Shown piece by piece: positions 1-7,132 of a stretch of DNA of 16,141 nt. Source of the stretch: DASUVJ01 sp036378995 (GTDB taxonomy: Bacteria; Patescibacteriota; Saccharimonadia; Saccharimonadales; Saccharimonadaceae); contig DASUVJ010000033.1 of assembly GCA_036378995.1 (NCBI GenBank), forward strand, positions 1-16,141, read 5' to 3'. The position numbers and the translations under genes are program-made. Numbering within the stretch: position 1 is the first letter of the stretch; every line of letters starts with the position of its first letter. Below the pieces are notes generated by a model, which saw only the letters and a program-made list of their open reading frames with translations, did not search any database and was not told the DNA's origin.

Positions 1-1
1 G

Positions 2-901
2 GATGTCGAGGACGGCGCGCAGTTAGCAGACGCGCTCGCTAAATACCCAGGTACGTTTAGCGACGTCTATGTCAACATGGTTCGAGCCGGAGAGGCAGCC
101 GGTATTCTTGACGAAATCCTAAAGCGCCTCGCTATCCAGCAGGAAAAAAACTCAACTATTCGTAAAAAAGTAAAAAGCGCCATGACCTACCCTATGGTAC
201 TCGTTGTCATTACCATCCTCGCCTTCTTCGGATTGATGCTTTTTGTTATTCCGCAGATCGGTAAGATCCTCCAGGACCTCGGCGGTCCGGACGCTGAGCT
301 CCCAGCACTCACCCAGGGAATGCTTGGGATCAGTGGCTTTATGACTAACTACTGGTTTATCGTCTTTCCGTTAATCATTGGTGGCGTATTCCTTTTGCTT
401 CGTTACCTAAAAACACCAAAAGGTAAAGCAATCTTCCACCGCTTCATTCTTAAACTCCCAGGCATTAAAAGTATCGTAACCAAGGTTGCGGTCGCTCGAT
501 TTGCCCGAACGTTCTCGGCACTCATGGGGGCTGGCGTAGCTGTACTTGAAGCACTAAATGTTACCGCACATGCCGTCGGTAACGTGGTTTACGAACAGTC
601 GCTTATCGATGCCGCAGAAGAGGTCAAGAACGGCGCAACGCTGTCGTCGGTCATCGAGAAGAATGAACTCTTCCCCGCAATCGTCGCCCAAATGCTCGCC
701 GTCGGTGAAGAGACCGGACAAACAGATACGGTCTTAGTGAAGGTCGCCGACTTCTACGAAGAAGAAGTTGACGTCGCAATCGACGGGTTGAGCTCTATCA
801 TCGAGCCGGTCATGATCCTTGTTATGGGATCGATGGTCGGGCTTATCGCGGCCAGCGTCATGGGCCCGATCGCGAGTCTATCGCAAAATATCAAGGGTTA
901 A
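2..901 (+). CDS. pilC: Type IV pilus inner-membrane platform protein PilC, C-terminal part (5' end cut off by window edge)
   Basis: This is the inner-membrane platform of a type IV pilus (GspF/PilC family), which couples the cytoplasmic assembly and retraction ATPases to pilin polymerisation. The reading frame is already open at base 2 and runs in without a start, so the first ATG at 77 is internal. Two copies of the family signature are visible. One lies around bases 50-115 (a conserved yP..F...v.mv.aGE..G pattern). The other lies around 670-735 (FP.iv.qMlavGEetG). Hydrophobic segments lie at about 185-260, 345-410 and 805-880, matching the usual three-helix topology. About 299 codons are present and the N-terminal third or so of the family length is missing. 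It is followed at once by pilM, pilN and pilO, which confirms the pilus context. Identification is by family pattern and synteny. Confidence 0.95.
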   Translation, partial: DVEDGAQLADALAKYPGTFSDVYVNMVRAGEAAGILDEILKRLAIQQEKNSTIRKKVKSAMTYPMVLVVITILAFFGLMLFVIPQIGKILQDLGGPDAELPALTQGMLGISGFMTNYWFIVFPLIIGGVFLLLRYLKTPKGKAIFHRFILKLPGIKSIVTKVAVARFARTFSALMGAGVAVLEALNVTAHAVGNVVYEQSLIDAAEEVKNGATLSSVIEKNELFPAIVAQMLAVGEETGQTDTVLVKVADFYEEEVDVAIDGLSSIIEPVMILVMGSMVGLIAASVMGPIASLSQNIKG

Positions 902-915
902 CTTCAAACCGCTCA

Positions 916-924
916 TGGTATACT
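916..924 (+). promoter_or_regulatory. Extended -10 promoter in front of pilM
   Basis: TGgTATACT is an extended -10 element in the 50-base gap after pilC. There is no good -35. The predicted start of transcription near 931 would give a 21-base leader. It could supply pilMNO separately from the upstream pilus genes. Inferred from sequence only. Confidence 0.4.
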
Positions 925-951
925 GGTACTAGCACAATTTAGTGGGCATCA

Positions 952-2010
952 ATGGCAAAATTATTCTATCACGACAAGCCAATTATTGGCCTTGACATCA
1001 GTCAGACTGGTATCAAGGTTATGGCTGTTGACCCAAAAAAATGGCTCGTACTTGGCTACGGGTCGGTTGATCTTGACCCTGCTAAAGTCCAAAAATCACT
1101 CGAAAGTGACGACAATTACCTCTCCGAAAACATTCGCTCCCTCTTGAGTGAGAAGCTCGTCGGTGAACTGCCGAGCGACCACGTCGTCCTTGGCGTACCA
1201 ACCAGCCGCAGTTTCTCCCGCACCTTTACCGTGCCAGCTAAAACCGAAAGCACTCTGGGTGACGCGGTCGAAATCGAGGTGGATCAGTATATTCCAATCC
1301 CCATCGGCTCACTGTACGTTGACTACGAGATCATCGAGCGCACCAAAGAACAATTGACGGTCATCATGTCGGCCGTACCTAAAACCCTGGTCGACAACTG
1401 TATCGCCGCTTGTACTGCTGTAGGGCTCCGCCCAATCATGATTGAACCGGGTATCAACTCGGTCGCCCGTGTGCTTGAAGCGACCGAAGAAGGCCACCTC
1501 CCTACCCTTATCATCGATATCGGCCCTGCCAGTACTGACATCGCCGTGCTCGATGGCGGTGCAATCCGTGTGAGCGGTGGTCTTGGCATCGGGGGCAACA
1601 CCTTTACGCTTGATATCGCTAAAAAACTCAATGTCGCTCTAGAGAACGCGCACCAACTAAAAGTCCTCAGCGGTCTGAGCGCCGGTCCGCGGCAGGCAAA
1701 AATTTCCAGCGCCTTGCAGCCAAGCCTGCAACGTATTCTTACCGAGGTTCGTAAAGTCATTCGCTACTACAATGAGCGACTTAATGACGACCGCAAACTA
1801 GAGCAGGTCCTGGTGGTAGGTGGTGGAAGCAACGTTCCTGGTATCGGTGACTACTTCACCAACGAGCTCGTTATGCCAGCGCGTGTCGCCAGCCCGTGGC
1901 AGCGATTAGACTTTGGTAAATTGCCACAGCCGAGCAAACAATTCCGACCACGATATATTACCGTTGCCGGGCTCGCAAGCGTGAACCAAGAGGAGATTTG
2001 GAAGAAATGA
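952..2010 (+). CDS. pilM: Type IV pilus assembly protein PilM (actin-like ATPase)
   Basis: PilM is a cytoplasmic actin/FtsA-like protein that binds the N-terminus of PilN and links the PilN/PilO alignment complex to the pilus motor side. At 352 residues it has the family's usual length. The actin-fold nucleotide motifs are visible: a phosphate-1 loop around residues 11-24 (IGLDISQTGIKVM), a phosphate-2 loop at about 187-214 (IIDIGPASTDIAVL followed by a GGLGIGG turn), and an adenosine loop at about 288-297 (VVGGGSNVPG). The start is the first ATG in frame. No strong Shine-Dalgarno precedes it. The stop TGA overlaps the ATG of pilN (ATGA), indicating translational coupling. The partner PilN begins with the expected INLLP motif that PilM binds in characterised systems. 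Confidence 0.93.
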   Translation: MAKLFYHDKPIIGLDISQTGIKVMAVDPKKWLVLGYGSVDLDPAKVQKSLESDDNYLSENIRSLLSEKLVGELPSDHVVLGVPTSRSFSRTFTVPAKTESTLGDAVEIEVDQYIPIPIGSLYVDYEIIERTKEQLTVIMSAVPKTLVDNCIAACTAVGLRPIMIEPGINSVARVLEATEEGHLPTLIIDIGPASTDIAVLDGGAIRVSGGLGIGGNTFTLDIAKKLNVALENAHQLKVLSGLSAGPRQAKISSALQPSLQRILTEVRKVIRYYNERLNDDRKLEQVLVVGGGSNVPGIGDYFTNELVMPARVASPWQRLDFGKLPQPSKQFRPRYITVAGLASVNQEEIWKK

Positions 2011-2561
2011 TAAACCTCCTCCCGCCCGAAACAAAGCGCGAACTCCGCGCTGCTCGCAGCAACACATTGCTTGTTCGGTATAACTTCTTCCTCCTTGGTG
2101 CGCTCGTATTTATGATGGTCGCGATCGGTATCGTCTATGTTTACCTCACCAATACCAAAGCTAATGCCGAACTGACAATCAACGAAAACAAAGCCAAGGT
2201 AGCCGGTTATGCCACAGTAGAAGCACAGGCAAAAGAGTTCCGAACCAACCTGCAGACCGCAAAACAAATCCTTGATCAAGAGATCAACTACACTAAAGTA
2301 GTTCTTGAGTTTGCCGCACTCATGCCTCCAGGAACAATCCTTGAAACCCTGGCGCTGGATTCTGCAACTTTTGGTACACCGACTACCCTAAACGCAAAAG
2401 CAAAAGATTACGCCAGTGCGCTAGCCCTCAAAGATTCGTTCCAAAAGTCAGAGCTATTCACAAATGTCCACTTCCAGAGTATTGCCGGCGGCGGAGCAGA
2501 CGCAGGATATCCAATCAGCGTTAGCCTTAATGTAACGATTAAAAAGGATGCAGCAAAATGA
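2007..2561 (+). CDS. pilN: Type IV pilus assembly protein PilN
   Basis: PilN is a bitopic inner-membrane protein with a short cytoplasmic N-terminus that docks into PilM and a periplasm/exterior-side domain that pairs with PilO. The start chosen is the ATG at 2007, not the TTG at 1998. This start gives the family's typical N-terminus MINLLP, forms an ATGA overlap with the pilM stop, and lies 11 bases after AGGAG (1991-1995), whereas the TTG would sit only 2 bases after it. The 184-residue product has a transmembrane segment at about residues 26-48, then a helical stretch rich in A, K and Q and an alpha/beta ferredoxin-like region. It ends in another ATGA overlap with pilO. Confidence 0.88.
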   Translation: MINLLPPETKRELRAARSNTLLVRYNFFLLGALVFMMVAIGIVYVYLTNTKANAELTINENKAKVAGYATVEAQAKEFRTNLQTAKQILDQEINYTKVVLEFAALMPPGTILETLALDSATFGTPTTLNAKAKDYASALALKDSFQKSELFTNVHFQSIAGGGADAGYPISVSLNVTIKKDAAK

Positions 2562-3166
2562 GCCATCGTGAAATGACCGCTAGCAAACTGCGATTAATCC
2601 TATCGTGCATGCTCTTCGTGATCACTCTTATTGGTGTCGTGATATTCTACTTTGCCAACGGCATGCTTTCCCAGGTAGCCACCGATGTCAGTCACACTGT
2701 CGCCGATGCCAGCGCGAGCGCGAATAACCTTCAGACTCTACAAAAAACAGAGAAGGACCTTGAGGCTAATCAGCAGCTTGTCCAACGCGCCGGCGAAGTT
2801 GTTGCCAACAGCCAAAGCTACGAATATCAAAACCAGATCATCAACGATCTCAACCAGTACGCAGCCCGCGCTGGCATCGAACTGACAAATATTGATTTTG
2901 CAACAGACACAAAATCAGGCACGACGACGCCTCCAGCAAGTGGCAGTACTGCGCCTGCGGCTACAGCAACGCCTGCACCTGCAGGTGTTAAGACGGCAAC
3001 TATCACAGTGACAGTCAAAAACCCTATCGACTACTTAAGCCTCCTTCGTTTCATACAGTCAATCGAGCAAAACCTGACTAAACTACAGGTTGCAAGCATC
3101 GGGATCACAAAAGATCAGACTGGCGTGTCGAGCGACGTACTAACAATAACCACGTACGTAAGGTAA
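2558..3166 (+). CDS. pilO: Type IV pilus assembly protein PilO-like
   Basis: This is the PilN partner of the pilus alignment complex. The 202-residue protein has a short cytoplasmic N-terminus, a transmembrane helix at about residues 13-34, a coiled-coil-prone region (about 45-85), and a C-terminal alpha/beta domain with the PilO-like pattern 'PIDYLSLLRFIQSIE' at about 156-170. A Thr/Pro/Ala-rich low-complexity linker (about residues 119-144) interrupts the outer domain. I have not seen such a linker in proteobacterial PilO, and it may be a surface-exposed spacer. The start overlaps the pilN stop (ATGA) and follows AAGGA by 9 bases. The assignment rests on synteny, topology and weak sequence pattern, because PilO is poorly conserved. 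Confidence 0.8.
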   Translation: MSHREMTASKLRLILSCMLFVITLIGVVIFYFANGMLSQVATDVSHTVADASASANNLQTLQKTEKDLEANQQLVQRAGEVVANSQSYEYQNQIINDLNQYAARAGIELTNIDFATDTKSGTTTPPASGSTAPAATATPAPAGVKTATITVTVKNPIDYLSLLRFIQSIEQNLTKLQVASIGITKDQTGVSSDVLTITTYVR

Positions 3167-3170
3167 AACC

Positions 3171-3452
3171 ATGGAAATAACTTCAGCCAACCTCAAAAAA
3201 GTCTTCGTCAATATGCTTCACCGCTATCATGTGATGATTTTCGTCATCTTCGTACTGGGCGGACTTGTAGTGATGGTCTTTTTACTTAACGGCATTATTG
3301 TCCAATCAAGTAACAGCGGCGACTACGTTCCCGAAACAACACAAAACTTCGACCAAAAGACGATGGATCGTATCAAAGAACTAAAGACACGCGACGACCC
3401 GGCATCTCAGTTGGATCTCTCGAGAGGAAGGTCGAATCCTTTTGTTGAGTAA
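3171..3452 (+). CDS. Small bitopic membrane protein at the end of the pilus operon (PilP position)
   Basis: This 93-residue protein has a basic cytoplasmic N-terminus, one clear transmembrane helix at about residues 21-45, and a short polar tail ending in RSNPFVE. The gene starts 4 bases after the pilO stop and has AAGG 7 bases before its ATG, so it is the last cistron of the pilM-N-O unit. In proteobacterial pilus operons this position is held by PilP, a lipoprotein. This protein has no lipobox and no HR domain. The terminal 'NPF' resembles a motif seen near the PilP N-terminal linker, but that likeness is weak. I regard it as an unrecognised pilus accessory protein whose role is inferred from context alone. 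Confidence 0.7.
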   Translation: MEITSANLKKVFVNMLHRYHVMIFVIFVLGGLVVMVFLLNGIIVQSSNSGDYVPETTQNFDQKTMDRIKELKTRDDPASQLDLSRGRSNPFVE

Positions 3453-3473
3453 CGTCATAAAAACGTTTATACT
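3445..3473 (+). promoter_or_regulatory. Promoter of the PRC-barrel gene, predicted leaderless
   Basis: TTGAGT (3445-3450), a 17-base spacer, then TATACT (3468-3473). Only 6 bases separate the -10 from the ATG at 3480, so transcription should start at or next to the A of the start codon. The -35 overlaps the end of the preceding gene. Confidence 0.6.
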
Positions 3474-3479
3474 AATGAT

Positions 3480-4058
3480 ATGCTACTTGCCGGATCCCGT
3501 TTGATAAACACCCCTGTTATGGGGCTACAAACCGGCAGTGAACTTGCCCGGACATCTCAGCCCGTTATAGACCCTCATACTCTTGAGGTGCTCGCTTACG
3601 AAGTCGAGGGACAACTGCTTGACCAACATCCTTCTCTACTGCGTATCGCTGACGTTAGGGAGTTTAGCGATATCGGTATTATCGTCGATTCAAGCGACGA
3701 ATTCGTCTCTCCTGACGACATTATTAAGCTCGGAGAAATCTACAAACTCCATTTCGATATCATGGGCATGAGTGTCATTGACGAGAAAAAGCATAAACTC
3801 GGTAAAGTAAATGGCTATACCCTCGATACCAACGGTTTCATGATTCAACAAATCAGCGTAAAGCGCCCTCTCTTCAAAAGCCTCAACGACACGGAGCTAC
3901 TGATCCATCGTACTCAGATCACAGAGATCAACAACGAAGCGATTGTCGTCCATAGCGAAGCAAAGATACCCGAGCCAATCATGGATTCGGTACGTACCGC
4001 TTATGTCAATCCGTTCCGTAAAAAAGGAACACAGACCGAACACATCGATCACAAATAG
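3480..4058 (+). CDS. PRC-barrel domain protein (two barrels)
   Basis: This 192-residue soluble protein contains two PRC-barrel-like units. The first is at about residues 13-85, with the typical opening (vi.l..G..la.t..pVIDP.tlevlayeve). The second is at about 92-160, with the hallmark 'G..ViDe...klGkVngytlDt'. PRC barrels are small beta domains found in the photosynthetic reaction-centre H subunit, in RimM and in stress or RNA-processing proteins. They usually mediate protein or RNA contacts, so no specific function follows. The gene has its own promoter overlapping the end of the pilus operon and no Shine-Dalgarno, which fits a leaderless mRNA. It converges on recX with a 10-base overlap of coding ends. 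Confidence 0.8.
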   Translation: MLLAGSRLINTPVMGLQTGSELARTSQPVIDPHTLEVLAYEVEGQLLDQHPSLLRIADVREFSDIGIIVDSSDEFVSPDDIIKLGEIYKLHFDIMGMSVIDEKKHKLGKVNGYTLDTNGFMIQQISVKRPLFKSLNDTELLIHRTQITEINNEAIVVHSEAKIPEPIMDSVRTAYVNPFRKKGTQTEHIDHK

Positions 4059-4696
4059 TCTGGTTCGCTTGAGCCTAACGCGTCTTTGATGTCGTCATAC
4101 CGGAATCCCTGACGCATCAAATACTGAATAAATTTTTGCTCGTCCGGGTAACGAGGCCGTTTTTTGGCTATTACTTTTGCCAGTTCGTCCTCGTCGCTCC
4201 TTGAAGAATCGCGGAGATGTCGCTCAATAATTGACTGCTCCACACCCTTGGCGCGTAGCTCTGCCGTCAGCTTACGCTGACTAGTGCCTTTGGCAACATT
4301 TCGATTCTCTACCCAATAACGAGTAAAATTATCGTCGTTAACATACCCCTTTTCGACCAGGCGGTCAAACACACGAGAAGTCACGACGACTGGCACGCCC
4401 TTTTTGATGCCGCCTGTTTTCGTCCTGGTATCGCGCGTTTTGCGATACAGATAATCGCGCACTTCCTTGGCACTATGTGGCCGCATCAAGCAATATTCAA
4501 GCGCACGAGCATAGGTTTTGCCAAATTGGCTCTCTGTTTCAAGCTCTATTAGCTCTTGCTCGGTGTATTCCTTGCCCACCCTGATGCCAAGGTCGCCGAC
4601 CTGAAAAATATCCAGCGATAAACGATACGCGCCATCAACCATAACATTTACCCTGTTACGGTTTTTTGTCTGTGCGGTAATTGCCGTAATCTTCAT
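4049..4696 (-). CDS. recX: RecA regulatory protein RecX
   Basis: RecX binds in the groove of RecA filaments and limits or remodels RecA activity. The 215-residue protein shows the tandem three-helix repeats of the family. These include 'ALEYCLMRPHSAKEVRDYL' (about residues 65-83), 'VFDRLVEKGYVNDDNFTRYWVENR' (about 109-132) and a C-terminal 'KFIQYLMRQGFRYDDIKDAL' (about 188-207). An N-terminal beta-rich region of about 50 residues precedes them, as in many Gram-positive RecX proteins. A basic segment at about residues 87-106 (TRDTRTKTGGIKKG...) is longer than the loop usually found there. The start ATG at 4696 follows GGGAGG by 3 bases, a good Shine-Dalgarno with short spacing. It lies directly downstream of recA on the same strand, separated by a strong hairpin. 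Confidence 0.93.
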   Translation of the reverse strand: MKITAITAQTKNRNRVNVMVDGAYRLSLDIFQVGDLGIRVGKEYTEQELIELETESQFGKTYARALEYCLMRPHSAKEVRDYLYRKTRDTRTKTGGIKKGVPVVVTSRVFDRLVEKGYVNDDNFTRYWVENRNVAKGTSQRKLTAELRAKGVEQSIIERHLRDSSRSDEDELAKVIAKKRPRYPDEQKFIQYLMRQGFRYDDIKDALGSSEPDYL

Positions 4697-4712
4697 ATGC
4701 CTCCCATTGGCA

Positions 4713-4738
4713 CGGCCGCCAGAATATTCCGGCGGCCG
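4713..4738 (-). terminator. GC-rich hairpin between recA and recX (attenuator or processing site)
   Basis: An 8-base-pair, all-GC stem (CGGCCGCC at 4713-4720 pairs with GGCGGCCG at 4731-4738) encloses a 10-base loop. There is no following U-run on the minus strand, so it is not a classical intrinsic terminator. It lies between the recA stop and the recX Shine-Dalgarno. It probably reduces recX expression relative to recA or protects the recA mRNA 3' end. A comparable leaky stem-loop sits between recA and recX in Escherichia coli. Confidence 0.6.
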
Positions 4739-4765
4739 CTACTGATAGTACGGGTATAGAAAGGA

Positions 4766-5803
4766 CTAGCCCTCTAACTCTGCGACCTTTTCTCGAACCT
4801 TCTGATCAATTTCAGTAAGCACTTCGGCGTTGCCCTTAAGGTACGTCTTAGTGGCTTCGCGGCCCTGGCCGATCTTTGCATCGTTGTAGTCGAACCATGC
4901 ACCGGATTTACCAACAACACCGTGCTGAACAGCGAGGTCAAGTACATCACCGGTCTTTGAGATACCTTCGTTGTACATGATATCAAATTCAGCAACACGG
5001 AATGGCGGCGCGATCTTGTTTTTAACAATCTTCACCTTGGTTCGGTTACCGACAACATCCTCCCCAACCTTAATCTGGCCAGTACGTCGGATGTCCAGGC
5101 GAACACTCGCATAGAACTTCAGCGCATTACCACCGGTGGTCGTTTCAGGGTTACCGAACATGACACCGATCTTCATACGAATCTGGTTAATGAAAATAAC
5201 GGTCGTCTTGCTCTTATTGATAATACCGGTCAGCTTTCGGAGTGCCTGGCTCATTAGGCGAGCCTGAAGACCCATGTGGCTGTCGCCCATATCACCATCG
5301 ATTTCAGCTTGTGGCACAAGCGCCGCAACCGAGTCAACAACCACGAGATCAACTGCGCTTGAACGAACAAGCGTCTCGGCAATTTCCAGAGCCTGCTCGC
5401 CGTTGTCCGGCTGGCTCACGAGTAGATTATCCGTGTCGACACCAAGTTTCTTAGCGTAGGCAGGGTCAAGCGCGTGCTCAGCATCGATGAAAGCTGCCGT
5501 TCCGCCCGCTCGCTGCACTTCCGCGATCGCGTGAAGCGTTAGCGTTGTTTTACCAGAGCTCTCCGGCCCGTAGATTTCGATGATACGACCCTTAGGGTAA
5601 CCGCCACCGAGTGCCAAATCGAGGCTCAACGCACCAGATGGAATAAGTTCCACATCAACTTTGTGAGCTTCACCCAGCTTCATGATCGAACCGTCACCAA
5701 ATTGCTTGGTGATCTGATCCATAGCAAGCCCGAGGGCCTTTAGTTTTCCTTCATTGTTTGTGGCTTTTTCGGCCACTTCTGTCTTTTCAGCTTTTTTTGC
5801 CAT
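4766..5803 (-). CDS. recA: Recombinase RecA
   Basis: RecA is the ATP-dependent strand-exchange protein that forms filaments on single-stranded DNA and drives homologous recombination. The 345-residue protein is complete. It has Walker A GPESSGKT at residues 79-86, a Walker B region (VDLVVVDSVAAL, around 155-165), and the L1/L2 DNA-binding loops, including 'FGNPETTTGGNALKFYASVRLDIR' around 217-240. The N-terminus carries a Lys/Glu-rich extension about 13 residues longer than in E. coli. The C-terminus lacks the long acidic tail of the E. coli protein and ends in ELEG. There is no intein. The start is supported by a near-consensus promoter and a GAGGG Shine-Dalgarno about 5-6 bases before the ATG. 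No LexA/SOS box of either the E. coli or Bacillus type is visible upstream, so SOS control by LexA is not evident. Confidence 0.98.
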   Translation of the reverse strand: MAKKAEKTEVAEKATNNEGKLKALGLAMDQITKQFGDGSIMKLGEAHKVDVELIPSGALSLDLALGGGYPKGRIIEIYGPESSGKTTLTLHAIAEVQRAGGTAAFIDAEHALDPAYAKKLGVDTDNLLVSQPDNGEQALEIAETLVRSSAVDLVVVDSVAALVPQAEIDGDMGDSHMGLQARLMSQALRKLTGIINKSKTTVIFINQIRMKIGVMFGNPETTTGGNALKFYASVRLDIRRTGQIKVGEDVVGNRTKVKIVKNKIAPPFRVAEFDIMYNEGISKTGDVLDLAVQHGVVGKSGAWFDYNDAKIGQGREATKTYLKGNAEVLTEIDQKVREKVAELEG

Positions 5804-5828
5804 AAATTCCCTCTCTTTATCTCTTATT

Positions 5829-5856
5829 ATTATACGATACTTGCTATATCAGTCAA
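5829..5856 (-). promoter_or_regulatory. recA promoter
   Basis: On the minus strand, TTGACT (5856-5851), a 16-base spacer, then a perfect TATAAT (5834-5829). This leaves a leader of about 20 bases containing GAGGG ahead of the recA ATG. It is a strong sigma-70-like promoter with no recognisable LexA operator overlapping it. Confidence 0.75.
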
Positions 5857-5914
5857 AGATATGACCCCTCTTGCCTCACAGAGGCCAACAAACTCGCCCA
5901 TGCTTACTTCGTTG

Positions 5915-5923
5915 TGCTACAAT
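5915..5923 (+). promoter_or_regulatory. Extended -10 promoter of the orphan prepilin gene, predicted leaderless
   Basis: TGcTACAAT is an extended -10 that ends 7 bases before the ATG at 5931. No convincing -35 is present. A short AAGG just before the ATG is too close to act as a normal Shine-Dalgarno, so a leaderless transcript is likely. Confidence 0.5.
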
Positions 5924-5930
5924 AAAGGCA

Positions 5931-6323
5931 ATGAAACGCGAACACGGCTTTACAGTTATCGAAATTATTGCTGTCATACTTTTTCTAGGTGTGGCAACTA
6001 CTCTCCTTCTTATCCAGCGAGCAAACTTAGCTGCATCACAGCGCGACAATGACCGCAAAACGGCTATCAACGCGATGTACTACAACCTAGAGGAAGTCTT
6101 CTACGAGCAGAACGGCTACTACCCCTCAAAAATCGACAGTAAAACTCTCCGCGCCATGGATCCTGCGCTCTTTACCGATCCAGATGGCATTAAGCTCGAC
6201 GAGGCCGGCTCTACATACCGCTACGAAGCGACCAACTGTACCGACACCAAGTGTAAAAGCTACTCACTCCGCGCCGATCTTGAAAAAGAAGCGGATTTCG
6301 TTAAAACCAACCGCAATAAATAG
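5931..6323 (+). CDS. Type IV prepilin-like protein (orphan pilin/pseudopilin)
   Basis: The 130-residue protein starts with a class III signal peptide: a short basic leader MKREHG, then FTVIEIIAVILFL. The prepilin peptidase would cut after the Gly at position 6, leaving Phe at +1 and the conserved Glu at +5. The hydrophobic helix spans about residues 7-28. A polar helical stretch follows, then a small domain with 'YYNLEEVFYEQNGYYPSKID', the typical pilin pattern of an aromatic helix followed by a G-Y-P turn. Two cysteines near residues 102-107 might form a disulphide. The start is the ATG at 5931, placed directly after an extended -10. An upstream ATG at 5871 would add a non-prepilin extension and is rejected. 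It lies outside the pilus operon, divergent from recA. Confidence 0.88.
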   Translation: MKREHGFTVIEIIAVILFLGVATTLLLIQRANLAASQRDNDRKTAINAMYYNLEEVFYEQNGYYPSKIDSKTLRAMDPALFTDPDGIKLDEAGSTYRYEATNCTDTKCKSYSLRADLEKEADFVKTNRNK

Positions 6324-6334
6324 CCATCTGACTA

Positions 6335-7126
6335 TCAATCAATAGGACGGCCGTTTTTAAATGCTTCGACGGCATTGTTGAGGATTGCAATCTGCTCTTT
6401 GGGATTCGCAACGTACTGGAACCTGTACGTTGTTTCATCACCTTCGGTACTTAGTCGGATCGAACCATAGTTAAGTAGCGTCTGTAAAATGCCATGCTGC
6501 TGAAAGCTCGCGTCCTCGATGTTTGATAGACTCACCGTCTGCTCGTGCTTAGAGAAAATACTTACTTGGATCTCCTGGATGACACTTTCGTTCGTAAGAA
6601 AGAACTTGTTGTTTACATACACCCATACGGCAATGTATCCGCCAATCAAAAATAAAGCGGTAAGTAAAAGTCCCAGCGTCCAGACCAACGCGACATCTGG
6701 CGGATTAAGTACGCCCATCGATGCGACGATAAGCGGGTAATTAATGAGCGACGACAATACGACCGCAACAAGAAAAATAGTAATACCGACAGGCAGTAGC
6801 AACCCGATCGGGTGGCGACGCACTGCGCTAATAACAAATTCCGAGTCACTGAGATTAAGCGACGGAAACGCTTTTACAGCTGCATCGTGCTTTGCCTTGA
6901 GTTCAGGAGACACCTCCTGTTTTGCAGGTTCCGTCGCACGCGCCATATGAACATACTGCGGAGGCTGAGCGGGCTCTACGGGTGTACTTTGTTGCTGTTG
7001 CGGCGGTGCGGCATAAAGCGGACGGCCTTCGCTGTCATATGCTACAGGTTGAGGCTGGCTACTGGCCATAGGGTCTGGTGGAGTAGGCGGCTGAGGAGGG
7101 AGCGGAGGCGTCTGCTGAGGATTCAT
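6335..7126 (-). CDS. Membrane protein with proline-rich N-terminus and bacterial PH domain
   Basis: The 263-residue protein has three parts. A Pro/Gln-rich, low-complexity N-terminus occupies about residues 1-60 and includes runs of two consecutive prolines. Two transmembrane helices lie at about 106-132 and 145-171. The C-terminal domain at about 172-255 matches the bacterial PH domain pattern of the YdbS/bPH_2 type: 'KFFLTNESVIQEIQVSIFSKHEQTVSLSNIEDAS...GILQTLLNYGSIRL'. The function of such proteins is generally unknown; they are thought to act as membrane-anchored binding modules. The gene lies 18 bases after ruvB on the same strand, with an extended -10 in that gap directly in front of its ATG, so it can be expressed separately as a leaderless mRNA. 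Its end converges on the prepilin gene with an 11-base gap. Confidence 0.82.
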   Translation of the reverse strand: MNPQQTPPLPPQPPTPPDPMASSQPQPVAYDSEGRPLYAAPPQQQQSTPVEPAQPPQYVHMARATEPAKQEVSPELKAKHDAAVKAFPSLNLSDSEFVISAVRRHPIGLLLPVGITIFLVAVVLSSLINYPLIVASMGVLNPPDVALVWTLGLLLTALFLIGGYIAVWVYVNNKFFLTNESVIQEIQVSIFSKHEQTVSLSNIEDASFQQHGILQTLLNYGSIRLSTEGDETTYRFQYVANPKEQIAILNNAVEAFKNGRPID

Positions 7127-7132
7127 GTCCCT

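Noticed and set aside
1998..2006. TTG start giving a 187-residue PilN
   Set aside because: The TTG is only 2 bases from AGGAG and adds MEE. The ATG at 2007 gives the standard INLLP N-terminus, an ATGA overlap with pilM and a workable Shine-Dalgarno spacing.
3424..3446. Small hairpin AAGG...CCTT with following Ts at the end of the pilus operon as terminator
   Set aside because: The stem is only four base pairs, lies in the coding sequence and is followed by an interrupted T run, so it is too weak to call.
5804..5870. LexA/SOS operator upstream of recA
   Set aside because: Neither a CTGT-N8-ACAG nor a GAAC-N4-GTTC type site is present around the promoter.
5871..5930. N-terminally extended prepilin starting at 5871
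   Set aside because: It would put about 20 residues before the class III signal peptide leader. The promoter -10 lies inside this extension, and the ATG at 5931 gives a normal six-residue leader.
6345..6357. ACGGCCGT followed by TTTTT near the converging prepilin and PH-domain genes as a terminator
   Set aside because: It is an 8-base palindrome with no loop, so no stable hairpin forms. The T run is in the coding end of the PH-domain gene.
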